Notes: generated from the sequence alone by a model not told the origin. A stretch of DNA of 6,716 bases from Acidobacteriaceae bacterium (GCA_003152795.1 PMBA01000285.1:2802-9517), one strand, 5' to 3'. Positions 1 through 6,114 are shown, numbered from the stretch's first letter. A program made the numbers and translations.

Positions 1-21
1 CGACCGGCCTCTGCCGATTGC

Positions 22-1089
22 CTATTGATTGATATCCTGCTTCGCCTCCAGTTTCTTGATCAGCCCATCCACATAGGTCTTCTGGTCGTCGGGAGCTCCT
101 GCCAACGCCACTTTCATTTCCTTGGCCGCGTCGTCAAATTTTCCCTGGGAGCAGTAGATGCGAGCCAGTCCCGAGTGCACGAACCATTGGTCTGGATGCT
201 TCTTCGCATTGTCGCGGAAGATCGCGAACGCCTCGTCACTGCGCTTTTCACCCTGCAACTGGCGGCCGAACAGATGGATCTGTAAAGGACTGGCAAGATC
301 CAGGGCCTTCTTTTGTGCGGTTGCCGCCTCGTCGTTGCGATTCAGCGCTCTCAGGACCTTCGATTTGGTTAATTCGTTGTCGTAACGATCTTCATATTCG
401 ATGGATTTGTTGGCATACGTCAGGGCATCATCCAGCCCGACTTTTTCCGTGACCAGGTACGTCGCCGCATCGTCCCAGCTTATCCACGTGTACTGCGTAA
501 GACTACGAAGTTGTTTCTTCATGCTGGTCTGCACCACATCATGCACATCCACCGAAACCTTGAACGGGACCGCGACCTTCTCCCACTCCAGTTCAACCAC
601 CGCCGCATCCGGTTGGAGTTGGTCGAAGTCGTAGGTCAGCGCGTTGCGCATCTCCGCAGGCTTGGGCTTAACCGTCACCCGCAGCGCATCTTCTTTTTCG
701 TCGTAAGTGAACGCGCCCCATGAAGTCGAGTTCTTCGAAAAAATAATCGTCCACTCATCGGCGTTCGGAATCATATGCAGCCCGTACGTTCCCTTGTCGA
801 GCGGCTTGCCTTCGATCAGGACCGCATCGCTGAACGTGATCGTCGTGTTTTCATTCGCTCCCGCGCGCCATACCTTGCCGTAGGGAACCAGTCCCTCCCA
901 AACCTTGCGCTCATTCACCAGCGGCCGGTGATACCTGATTGTGATGTCCGTGATCCCAATGCGTTGTGAGATCTCCGCCCGCTGGCTCTGCCGGGGCAGA
1001 TCGAGAACGAACGATTGCGCCAGGCCCAAGCCCGGCATGGCCGCCACCAACAGGCATAACAGCATTCCGCGCGAAGCTGCTCGAAACAT
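22..1089 (-). CDS. Secreted DUF2911 protein with C-terminal TPR repeats
   Basis: The protein has 355 residues. Residues 1-24 look like a signal peptide: a basic start (MFRAASRG), a hydrophobic core (MLLCLLVAAMPG) and a probable cleavage after GLA, so it should act in the periplasm or outside the cell. Residues about 35-175 match the DUF2911 family, with the hallmarks VWRAGANENTTITFS at 73-87, GTYGLHMIP at 100-108, W113 and SWGAF at 123-127; the biochemical function of this family is not known to me. Residues about 205-345 are helical with TPR character; the clearest repeat is at 302-333 (Y312, A321, A328, P333), which suggests protein-protein contacts. The start is taken as the ATG preceded by AAGGAGG eight bases upstream. 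A longer open frame to 1218 would add 43 residues in front of the signal peptide and is rejected. It is transcribed divergently from the permeases. The family call is confident; the role is unknown. Confidence 0.9.
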   Translation of the reverse strand: MFRAASRGMLLCLLVAAMPGLGLAQSFVLDLPRQSQRAEISQRIGITDITIRYHRPLVNERKVWEGLVPYGKVWRAGANENTTITFSDAVLIEGKPLDKGTYGLHMIPNADEWTIIFSKNSTSWGAFTYDEKEDALRVTVKPKPAEMRNALTYDFDQLQPDAAVVELEWEKVAVPFKVSVDVHDVVQTSMKKQLRSLTQYTWISWDDAATYLVTEKVGLDDALTYANKSIEYEDRYDNELTKSKVLRALNRNDEAATAQKKALDLASPLQIHLFGRQLQGEKRSDEAFAIFRDNAKKHPDQWFVHSGLARIYCSQGKFDDAAKEMKVALAGAPDDQKTYVDGLIKKLEAKQDINQ

Positions 1090-1097
1090 GTTGACTA

Positions 1098-1104
1098 CCT
1101 CCTT
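1098..1104 (-). promoter_or_regulatory. Strong Shine-Dalgarno that sets the DUF2911 start
   Basis: On the minus strand this reads AAGGAGG, eight bases before the ATG at 1089. It is nearly a full anti-16S match and picks this ATG over the upstream in-frame starts at 1110 and 1218. The resulting N-terminus is a clean signal peptide, which supports the choice. Confidence 0.85.
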
Positions 1105-1363
1105 ATGCATCCAACTCGAATTTTGCTGAAACAGGCCCGAATCGGAGCCCACCGGTCGGCATCTTAGACGTACTCCAATCCCGGCGGTGAGCAGGAGTGT
1201 CAAGTTTAAGTGCGGCAACGCTCGCGCATCCCGCTTCGTGGCTAACCAAGCACTTGTTTCCAGCGTCTAATCTAAGGGTGACCGCGTCTTTTAGGGGAAC
1301 CGCACCGTCCCTCGTCCCGTACTACACAATAGAGTGCAGGGTGCCCAAATAAGGCGGCCTGCC

Positions 1364-2623
1364 GTGAACCAATTCATGCGTCTCCTCGCCGAAATCGTTC
1401 GCCAGTCGCTGGCCACCCTCTGGGCCCACAAACTGCGCTCGTTCCTCACCATGTTTGGCATTGCCTGGGGCGTTGGATCCCTGCTCCTGCTGGTTGGTTT
1501 GGGCGAGGGCTTCCGCAGCGGCCAGGCGAAGCAACTGAAGAATCTCGGCCAGGATATTATGTTCACCTTTCCCGGTCGGATTCCCGCCGTTGAAGGCAGC
1601 ACCCTTTCCGGTCGCACCTACCACTTCACATATGGGGATTACCTCGCGATCCGCAGCGAGGCACGCTCGCTCAAGTACCTTTCTCCCGTGCTGAATCGCG
1701 AGGACATTCGCGCCGTCAGCGATTACGGCTCGACCAATGGCCAAGTCTTCGGCATTGCGCCCGAGTACAACCAGATTCGCAATGTGCCGGTTGGCCCGGG
1801 CCGCTGGTTCAATGATGGGGACAACACCGAAAACCGCCGGGTGGCCGTTGTCGGCTGGGAGTTGTTGAAGAACATATTCCCCGGCCGCCCTGCGGTGGGC
1901 TCTCCCATTCTGCTCAATGGGGTCCGTTTTGAAATTATCGGCATCCTCAGCAAAGTGGGGCAGGAAGGCAATAACGGCACAAATGCGCGTATCTTTGTGC
2001 CCATCGAGACCATGCGCAACCTGTTCCGCCTGAAAGAGCAAAACAGCGAAGATGCCATCTCGTTTCTGAACTACCGTCCGCTCACGCCCAGCGGGAATCT
2101 CGTGGCCAAGCAGGAAATCCACAACATCATTGCGCGGCGCCACGGGTTCGATCCCAAACTCACAGAATCCTTCGAAGACTGGGATACCATCGAGGACAAT
2201 AAACGTGTCGCCAAAATTTTTGATGGCATGGACTACTTTCTCGGAGTGGTGGGGGTGGTGACGCTCGCTCTCGGAGCGATCGGCATCATCAACATCATGC
2301 TCGTGTCGGTCACGGAACGCACCCGCGAGATTGGGCTGCGCAAGGCCCTCGGTGCTACTCATCGCGCCATCCTGACCCAGTTCTTTGTCGAAGGCGCGTT
2401 CCTGACCGCTCTTAGCGGAGGCATTGGACTCGCCATTACCACCGCATTGGTCACGCTTCTCGCCGCCTTGCCTGCACCCGAGGGTTTCGACACGCCGCGC
2501 ATCGTTCCATCGTCGGCGGCCATTGCCATTCTCTCGCTTGCGTTTGCAGGCATTGTTGCGGGACTGTATCCCGCGCGCCAGGCTGCGCTGCTGCAGCCGG
2601 TCGAGGCTTTACGCCAGGAGTAA
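1364..2623 (+). CDS. MacB/FtsX-type ABC transporter permease (first of tandem pair)
   Basis: The protein has 419 residues and the layout of a MacB-like permease. A first transmembrane helix lies at about 25-47 (LRSFLTMFGIAWGVGSLLLL). A large extracytoplasmic MacB_PCD-type domain follows at about 50-285. The C-terminal FtsX domain has three helices at about 289-315, 336-368 and 383-403. Diagnostic FtsX motifs are INIMLVSVTERTREIGLRKALGA at 309-331 (the cytoplasmic coupling segment after the second helix) and the ending GLYPARQAALLQPVEALR. Such permeases normally pair with a MacB/LolD-type ATPase and drive export or mechanotransmission across the envelope; the substrate cannot be inferred. The GTG at 1364 is chosen because AAGGCGG lies six bases upstream. 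An in-frame GTG at 1334 (10 residues more) and an ATG at 1376 (4 fewer) are alternatives. No ATPase is encoded nearby. Confidence 0.9.
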   Translation: MNQFMRLLAEIVRQSLATLWAHKLRSFLTMFGIAWGVGSLLLLVGLGEGFRSGQAKQLKNLGQDIMFTFPGRIPAVEGSTLSGRTYHFTYGDYLAIRSEARSLKYLSPVLNREDIRAVSDYGSTNGQVFGIAPEYNQIRNVPVGPGRWFNDGDNTENRRVAVVGWELLKNIFPGRPAVGSPILLNGVRFEIIGILSKVGQEGNNGTNARIFVPIETMRNLFRLKEQNSEDAISFLNYRPLTPSGNLVAKQEIHNIIARRHGFDPKLTESFEDWDTIEDNKRVAKIFDGMDYFLGVVGVVTLALGAIGIINIMLVSVTERTREIGLRKALGATHRAILTQFFVEGAFLTALSGGIGLAITTALVTLLAALPAPEGFDTPRIVPSSAAIAILSLAFAGIVAGLYPARQAALLQPVEALRQE

Positions 2624-2632
2624 GAGGACACG

Positions 2633-2693
2633 GTGGAGGGGCGACGTCTGCCCCGCGAGTTCGGCGGCCGGGCGGGGACACCCGCGTCTCCAC
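2633..2693. repeat. Imperfect inverted repeat between the two permease genes
   Basis: This 61-base GC-rich stretch begins GTGGAG and ends CTCCAC. The inner parts are partly complementary as well: GGGGCG near the left end and CGGGCGGGGACACCCGCG near the right. It fills most of the 89-base gap between the permeases. It resembles the small palindromic intergenic repeats that are common in acidobacterial genomes, but that family assignment is inference. It could fold in the mRNA and uncouple or differentially stabilise the two permease messages. It has no T-run, so it is not an obvious intrinsic terminator. Confidence 0.5.
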
Positions 2694-2712
2694 GAGCGGA
2701 TAGGGACTGATT

Positions 2713-3951
2713 ATGATTTTCGAACTCGCCCGCCAGGCCTACAACGCGCTGAAGCACAATCGCCGCCGCAGCATCCTCACCATGCTCGGCATGGCTTGGG
2801 GAATCGCGACCGTCGTGCTGCTTCTCGCCTACGGTTCCGGATTCGAGCGCGGCCTGTGGATCGCCTTCCGGTCCTGGGGCACGAACCTGGTGTTCATCTT
2901 CCCCGGACGCACATCCCTGCAAGCCGGCGGCACCAAAGCCGGCAGCGAAATCAAACTCACCGTCAACGACCTCGATTACCTCCAGGCCGAGGTACCTCTG
3001 CTCAAGCGCATCTCGCCCGAAGCCGCCAAGCAAAGCACCGTCGCTTATGGCACGCGCAGCGGCAGTTACGGGATCAGCGGCGTCTATCCCTACTATCAGC
3101 ATATGCGTCGCATCGATGTCGAGAACGGCACTTTCTTTACCGAACTCGACGAGAACACGCACAGCCGCGTTGCCATCCTTGGCGCCGATGTGAAGAAAAA
3201 ATTGTTCTCCGGCCAAAGCGCGCTCGGCGAAAAAGTCCGGGTCGACGGCATCTCCTACGAGGTCATCGGGGTGCTCAAACACGTCATCCAGAATGGCGAC
3301 GACAACATGAACGGCAAAGTCTATATCCCATTCAGCGCCATGAGCGACCTCACGAATACTTATTACCTCAACGCCATTGCCATGGAATACGAAGGCGACC
3401 ACGAAAGAGTCGCCGAAGCGGTGCGCCGCTCCATGGCCTTTCACCATGAATTCGACCCCAAGGACAAGCGTGCCGTCTTTGTCTTCGACGTCTTTGCCGA
3501 TCTGCTCGACCTGCGCGTCATCACCACCGGCATCAAGATTCTGCTCGGGTTCATCGGCCTGCTCACGCTCGGCATCGGCGGCGTAGGCCTGATGAACATC
3601 ATGCTGGTCTCCGTGACCCAGCGCACCCGCGAAATTGGCGTCGAAAAGGCTCTGGGCGCGCGCGGTTGGCACATCCTGGTGCAGTTCCTTGCCGAAGCGC
3701 TCGTCATCACACTTCTAGGTGGGCTCGCGGGCGTGGCTCTTGCTTACATCGTTTCGTGGTCGGTCGGATCGCTCACTCTCTGGAGCGCTTTTGTAGAGAA
3801 TGGCACCGAAGGTGATATTCACCTCACGATCGACTCCACCACCCTGCTGGCGTCCACCCTGATCCTGGGATTCGTCGGCGTCATAAGTGGAATGCTTCCC
3901 GCCATCAAAGCTTCGCGCCTGGATCCGATCGAAGCCCTCCGCTACGAATAG
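2713..3951 (+). CDS. MacB/FtsX-type ABC transporter permease (second of tandem pair)
   Basis: The protein has 412 residues and is paralogous to the preceding permease. The first helix is at about 20-41 (ILTMLGMAWGIATVVLLLAY), the extracytoplasmic domain at about 45-268, and the three C-terminal helices at about 272-300, 320-352 and 376-395. The FtsX coupling motif is MNIMLVSVTQRTREIGVEKALGA at 294-316, and the C-terminus PAIKASRLDPIEALRYE is typical of MacB-family permeases. AGGGA ends six bases before the ATG. The two permeases align at both ends but differ widely in the extracytoplasmic domain, which fits a heterodimeric transporter. That is an inference: a MacB homodimer uses one permease, whereas two unlike permeases in tandem suggest a LolCE-like heterodimer. 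The ATPase must be encoded elsewhere. The substrate is unknown. Confidence 0.9.
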   Translation: MIFELARQAYNALKHNRRRSILTMLGMAWGIATVVLLLAYGSGFERGLWIAFRSWGTNLVFIFPGRTSLQAGGTKAGSEIKLTVNDLDYLQAEVPLLKRISPEAAKQSTVAYGTRSGSYGISGVYPYYQHMRRIDVENGTFFTELDENTHSRVAILGADVKKKLFSGQSALGEKVRVDGISYEVIGVLKHVIQNGDDNMNGKVYIPFSAMSDLTNTYYLNAIAMEYEGDHERVAEAVRRSMAFHHEFDPKDKRAVFVFDVFADLLDLRVITTGIKILLGFIGLLTLGIGGVGLMNIMLVSVTQRTREIGVEKALGARGWHILVQFLAEALVITLLGGLAGVALAYIVSWSVGSLTLWSAFVENGTEGDIHLTIDSTTLLASTLILGFVGVISGMLPAIKASRLDPIEALRYE

Positions 3952-3959
3952 CGTTGCGC

Positions 3960-3973
3960 GACGCGCGCGCGTC
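3960..3973. repeat. Perfect 14-base palindrome after the second permease
   Basis: GACGCGCGCGCGTC is a perfect self-complementary stretch that starts nine bases after the permease stop codon. It is an alternating CG tract. No T-run follows, so intrinsic termination is not supported. It may be part of the end of the permease transcript or simply a short GC tract. Confidence 0.35.
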
Positions 3974-3994
3974 AGTCTCCCGCTGCCCTTGTGT

Positions 3995-4000
3995 TATATT
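3995..4000 (+). promoter_or_regulatory. Possible -10 box for the small membrane protein gene
   Basis: TATATT lies 27 bases before the ATG at 4028, and this AT-rich patch stands out in a GC-rich junction. No good -35 hexamer lies at 16-18 bases upstream (the sequence there is TCAGTC), so this is a weak call. A promoter here would make the membrane protein independent of the permeases. Confidence 0.3.
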
Positions 4001-4018
4001 TCTGACCACGTTTGCACT

Positions 4019-4024
4019 GGAGGA
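4019..4024 (+). promoter_or_regulatory. Shine-Dalgarno that sets the membrane protein start
   Basis: GGAGGA ends three bases before the ATG at 4028 (GGAGGATTTATG). The spacing is short but the match is strong. It argues against the longer open frame that begins at 3887 inside the permease gene. Confidence 0.7.
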
Positions 4025-4027
4025 TTT

Positions 4028-4459
4028 ATGCGCCCGCTTGGTGTCACCTTGGTCGGCTTCTATCAGATTCTGCGCGGTGTACTCTCGTTGCTGTTCGGAC
4101 TCTCCATTTTGCTTTTCGCCGGACTGGCCGCCAAGCTCGCATCCCTGGCCGCTGAAGGCAACGCCGTCGAACGTCTTCTGCGCGACTTCGGCCACGTGGC
4201 CGGGCTGGTCATCATTGTGTTTGCAATCGTGCACATGTTGGCCGGCTATGGCGTCCTGCAGATGCAGAACTGGGGTCGTCTGCTCACTCTCCTGTTTTCC
4301 GCGATCGGCTTGGTGCTGGTTCTGCCCGGCATGATCCATGCCCACATGTTTTCCTTGCTCTTCGGGGCGATTAACGCGGCCAGCATTCTCTATCTGGCAA
4401 TGCCCCCAATCAAGCGCGCCTTCCACGCCGAAGGCAACCCGATGCGAATGGCAGCCTGA
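4028..4459 (+). CDS. Small four-helix integral membrane protein, function unknown
   Basis: The protein has 143 residues and is mostly hydrophobic. Four predicted transmembrane segments lie at about residues 7-38, 56-78, 83-101 and 105-125, with short polar links (for example EGNAVERLLRDFGH at 43-56) and a basic, polar tail (KRAFHAEGNPMRMAA). The N-terminus MRPLGVTLVGFYQILRGVLS resembles small bacterial membrane proteins that start with a PLGVT segment, of which DUF2127 is one type; I cannot assign a family firmly. There is no catalytic motif. It follows the permease gene by 76 bases on the same strand, but it has its own Shine-Dalgarno and a possible -10 box, so it may be transcribed separately. 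Function is not inferred. Confidence 0.75.
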   Translation: MRPLGVTLVGFYQILRGVLSLLFGLSILLFAGLAAKLASLAAEGNAVERLLRDFGHVAGLVIIVFAIVHMLAGYGVLQMQNWGRLLTLLFSAIGLVLVLPGMIHAHMFSLLFGAINAASILYLAMPPIKRAFHAEGNPMRMAA

Positions 4460-4487
4460 ACCAGCGCCCCATCCTGTGTCGTAGAAA

Positions 4488-4501
4488 CGCGGCTTGCCGC
4501 G
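4488..4501. repeat. Short palindrome CGCGGC-TT-GCCGCG downstream of the membrane protein gene
   Basis: The two six-base arms are perfectly complementary, and in RNA this would give a five-pair stem with a CTTG loop. It lies 28 bases after the membrane protein stop codon. No T-run follows. The preceding GTAGAAA and the core look like a fragment of a dispersed repeat; that is an impression that needs a genome search. The TTG in its loop also opens the longer reading frame of the next gene. Confidence 0.4.
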
Positions 4502-4520
4502 CCTGACTCCTTCACGTGAG

Positions 4521-4526
4521 TACAAT
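4521..4526 (+). promoter_or_regulatory. Candidate -10 box of a leaderless promoter
   Basis: TACAAT matches the -10 consensus at five of six positions. Six bases separate it from the GTG at 4533, which would put the transcription start at or next to the start codon. No Shine-Dalgarno is visible between them, which fits a leaderless message. An eight-base palindrome TCACGTGA (4512-4519) sits directly upstream and could be an operator or chance. A -35 hexamer at normal spacing is not evident. Confidence 0.4.
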
Positions 4527-4532
4527 GGACCC

Positions 4533-4853
4533 GTGTCGGATTCCAACTCCCTGCGGAAAGTCCTTGATCACTTGCGGTTGTACGAACATCCGCTTCTCGC
4601 CTTTTCCGCGCGCGAGAACAACGGTGCGATCGAAGTTCTGATCGATCTGAAGAATTCGTCCGTTCCGGTTCACACCTACGTGTTTCCGATTCATCCCCGT
4701 GACCTCGACCACCCCCAATTCGCCTGGCACCTTCAGCGTCAGCTCTACGACGCCCTGCACGACTATTTCATCGAAATGTTTGCCCGCACTCCGCAGGATC
4801 GGACCGTGCCCCCCAGCGTGATGCCTGCCGGAGGGGGAAGCCAGGGAAGCTAG
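4533..4853 (+). CDS. Hypothetical 106-residue protein paired with the methyltransferase gene
   Basis: I do not recognise a named family. The protein looks soluble with an alpha/beta pattern. Residues 5-17 form an amphipathic helix (NSLRKVLDHLRLY). Strands are likely at 21-26, 32-38 and 46-51, with the motif VHTYVFPIHPRDLDHP at 46-61. A helix follows at about 63-84 (FAWHLQRQLYDALHDYFIEMF). The tail from about 86 is low-complexity and probably disordered (GGGSQGS). There is no signal peptide. The GTG at 4533 is preferred: the in-frame TTG at 4494 lies in a palindrome, and the 13 residues it would add look like non-coding sequence. The stop codon lies four bases before the methyltransferase start, so the two genes are very probably cotranscribed and perhaps translationally coupled, which suggests a functional link. 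Confidence 0.75.
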   Translation: MSDSNSLRKVLDHLRLYEHPLLAFSARENNGAIEVLIDLKNSSVPVHTYVFPIHPRDLDHPQFAWHLQRQLYDALHDYFIEMFARTPQDRTVPPSVMPAGGGSQGS

Positions 4854-4857
4854 CGCC

Positions 4858-6057
4858 GTGTCCGTCCGCGAACAAATCGAGCGCGAGATTCGACAGCGCG
4901 GCCCCATGCCGTTTTCGCGCTACATGCAGATCTGCCTCTACGATCCTGCGCACGGTTACTATTCGCACAACGCCGAACAGTTCGGAAAGGCCGGAGACTT
5001 CTATACCTCGAGCGACGTGCACGCCGTCTTCGGACGCCTGCTGGCGCGGCAATTTGACGAGATATGGCAAGCGCTCGACCGCCCGCCCCAGATCGAAATC
5101 CTCGAACTCGGCCCCGGTCGCGGCTTGTTCGCTCGCGATGTGCTCGATTGGTCCAATAAGAAATTCCCCGGCTTTTACGCCGCGCTCACGTACACGTTGC
5201 AGGAGAGCTCGCCAGCGCTGCAAGCTAAACTGCGAGACAGTCTTCGTGACCACATCGGAACTGGGAGAACTAGAGTTCCGGAGGAACGACCGAGCTTAGC
5301 CCAGCGCTTCAGCGCTGGGGAAGGCGGGAAAGACGACCAAGTCCCGGAGGGACGACCGAGCGGCCCAAGCCGCACCCTAACGCCGGAAACTCCCCTCATC
5401 GTCTTCGCCAACGAATTTTTCGACGCGCTCCCCGTGGAAATTCTAAGCACCCACGGCAAACTCCACATCGCGCTCGAAAACAATCGCCTCTGCGAAACCT
5501 GGCTTCCGCCGCTCGCCGAGGAAATGGAATTCCTCGACCGCTACAGTGTCCATCCCGAACCCGGCGAGCGCATCGAAGTCCCCATCCTCACGCAGAACTG
5601 GATTCAGCAAATCGCGCACGCCATCCCCAGCGGCGTGCTGCTGATGATCGACTACGGTTACACGCGCAACCAGCAACTCGCGGGTCGCCACCGGGGCACG
5701 CTCATGGCGTTTCGCCAGCACTCGGCCAGTCCCGATCCCTACCAGGCCCCCGGCGAGCAGGATCTCACCGCCCACGTCAATTTCACCGCCCTTGCCGCCG
5801 CCTGCGCGCAATCCGGTATGCAGGTCGAAAAGCTTCGCACCCAATCGCAATTCCTCATGGGCCTTGGCGAGAAAAATCAGTTTGCCGACGCCTTCGAAGA
5901 CTGCCGCATCCCGCAAGAACGCGCGAAAGTAGCCCTCCAACTCAAACACCTGGTTACGCCCGTTGGCATGGGAGAAAATTTTCAAGTACTGATTGCCAGC
6001 CGAGCGATCGCCCCCGTCAAAATGACCTCACTGAGCGGTCTGAGCTTCGGGAACTGA
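4858..6057 (+). CDS. MidA/NDUFAF7-type SAM-dependent methyltransferase (COG1565) with an in-frame repeat insertion
   Basis: The protein has 399 residues. Family motifs appear in order: PMPFSRYMQICLYDPAHGYY at 16-35, GDFYTSSDVHAVFG at 46-59, the SAM-binding loop ILELGPGRGLFARDVL at 81-96, FANEFFDALPV at 183-193, LLMIDYGY at 261-268, GTLMAFRQH at 280-288 and DLTAHVNFTAL at 302-312. The human homologue NDUFAF7 methylates an arginine of a complex I subunit; the target of bacterial members is not established to my knowledge. All core motifs look intact, so the enzyme may be active. Residues 140-168 are encoded by a palindromic repeat element and are not family sequence. Codon choice there (TTA, CGA, GGA, GGG) differs from the C-ending codons around it. 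The start is a GTG with AGGGA ten bases upstream, four bases after the preceding gene. The stop codon lies in a heptamer repeat array. Confidence 0.92.
   Translation: MSVREQIEREIRQRGPMPFSRYMQICLYDPAHGYYSHNAEQFGKAGDFYTSSDVHAVFGRLLARQFDEIWQALDRPPQIEILELGPGRGLFARDVLDWSNKKFPGFYAALTYTLQESSPALQAKLRDSLRDHIGTGRTRVPEERPSLAQRFSAGEGGKDDQVPEGRPSGPSRTLTPETPLIVFANEFFDALPVEILSTHGKLHIALENNRLCETWLPPLAEEMEFLDRYSVHPEPGERIEVPILTQNWIQQIAHAIPSGVLLMIDYGYTRNQQLAGRHRGTLMAFRQHSASPDPYQAPGEQDLTAHVNFTALAAACAQSGMQVEKLRTQSQFLMGLGEKNQFADAFEDCRIPQERAKVALQLKHLVTPVGMGENFQVLIASRAIAPVKMTSLSGLSFGN
5275..5361 (+). repeat. 87-base palindromic repeat element inserted in frame within the methyltransferase gene
   Basis: The element holds three hairpins. 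The first is GTTCC-GGA-GGAAC at 5275-5287. The second is CCCAGCGC-TTCA-GCGCTGGG at 5300-5319, a perfect eight-pair stem. The third is GTCCC-GGA-GGGAC at 5341-5353. The first and third hairpins, each with the following GACCGAGC, form a 21-base direct repeat (5275-5295 and 5341-5361) offset by 66 bases. The length is a multiple of three with no stop codon in the reading frame, and it is translated as VPEERPS...AQRFSAG...VPEGRPS. The boundaries are set by the direct repeats; the true insertion may be slightly longer on either side. The analogy to Rickettsia palindromic elements, which also insert in frame into genes, is inference. Confidence 0.8.
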
Positions 6058-6078
6058 GAACTGAGAACCGAGAACTGG
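6051..6078 (+). repeat. Four tandem heptamers (GAACTGA type) overlapping the methyltransferase stop codon
   Basis: The units are GAACTGA, GAACTGA, GAACCGA and GAACTGG, one after another with no gap. The TGA of the first unit is the stop codon of the methyltransferase. Two related units (GAACTGG at 5258-5264 and GAACTAG at 5267-5273) sit directly left of the palindromic element inside the same gene. The array may be a fragment of a dispersed repeat. Confidence 0.75.
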
Positions 6079-6114
6079 GTACCAGAGGACCCCTACCAAC
6101 GGTATGCACCATTC

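Noticed and set aside
1174..1203. Perfect TTGACA on the minus strand upstream of the DUF2911 gene, as a promoter
   Set aside because: The hexamer is real (1198-1203), but no acceptable -10 box lies 16-18 bases downstream; the 18-base spacing gives ATTGGA. It may be chance.
1254..1330. Promoter for the first permease from TTGTTT (1254-1259) and TACACAAT (1323-1330)
   Set aside because: The two are far too distant to be one promoter, and neither has a good partner hexamer. The divergent region gives no confident promoter.
1322..2362. Long minus-strand open frame of 346 codons opposite the first permease
   Set aside because: It is the antisense shadow of a clear FtsX permease; its composition (many H, D, E and G) is what third-position GC bias produces, and no family motif is visible.
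2359..3672. Long minus-strand open frame of 437 codons opposite the second permease
   Set aside because: Same reasoning: it mirrors the permease coding strand and has no recognisable domain or good ribosome binding site.
3887..4027. Longer start for the membrane protein inside the permease gene
   Set aside because: The extra 47 residues overlap the permease in another frame, while GGAGGA sits right before the ATG at 4028.
5275..5361. The two 21-base repeats as a mini CRISPR array
   Set aside because: There are only two copies inside a coding frame, the interval between them is itself palindromic, and there are no cas genes or leader.
5443..5985. Minus-strand open frame of 180 codons opposite the methyltransferase
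   Set aside because: It is an antisense shadow of the conserved C-terminal half of the methyltransferase, with no family resemblance of its own.
4858..6057. The methyltransferase as a pseudogene broken by the repeat insertion
   Set aside because: The frame is intact throughout and all core motifs before and after the insertion are present; loss of activity cannot be excluded but is not shown.
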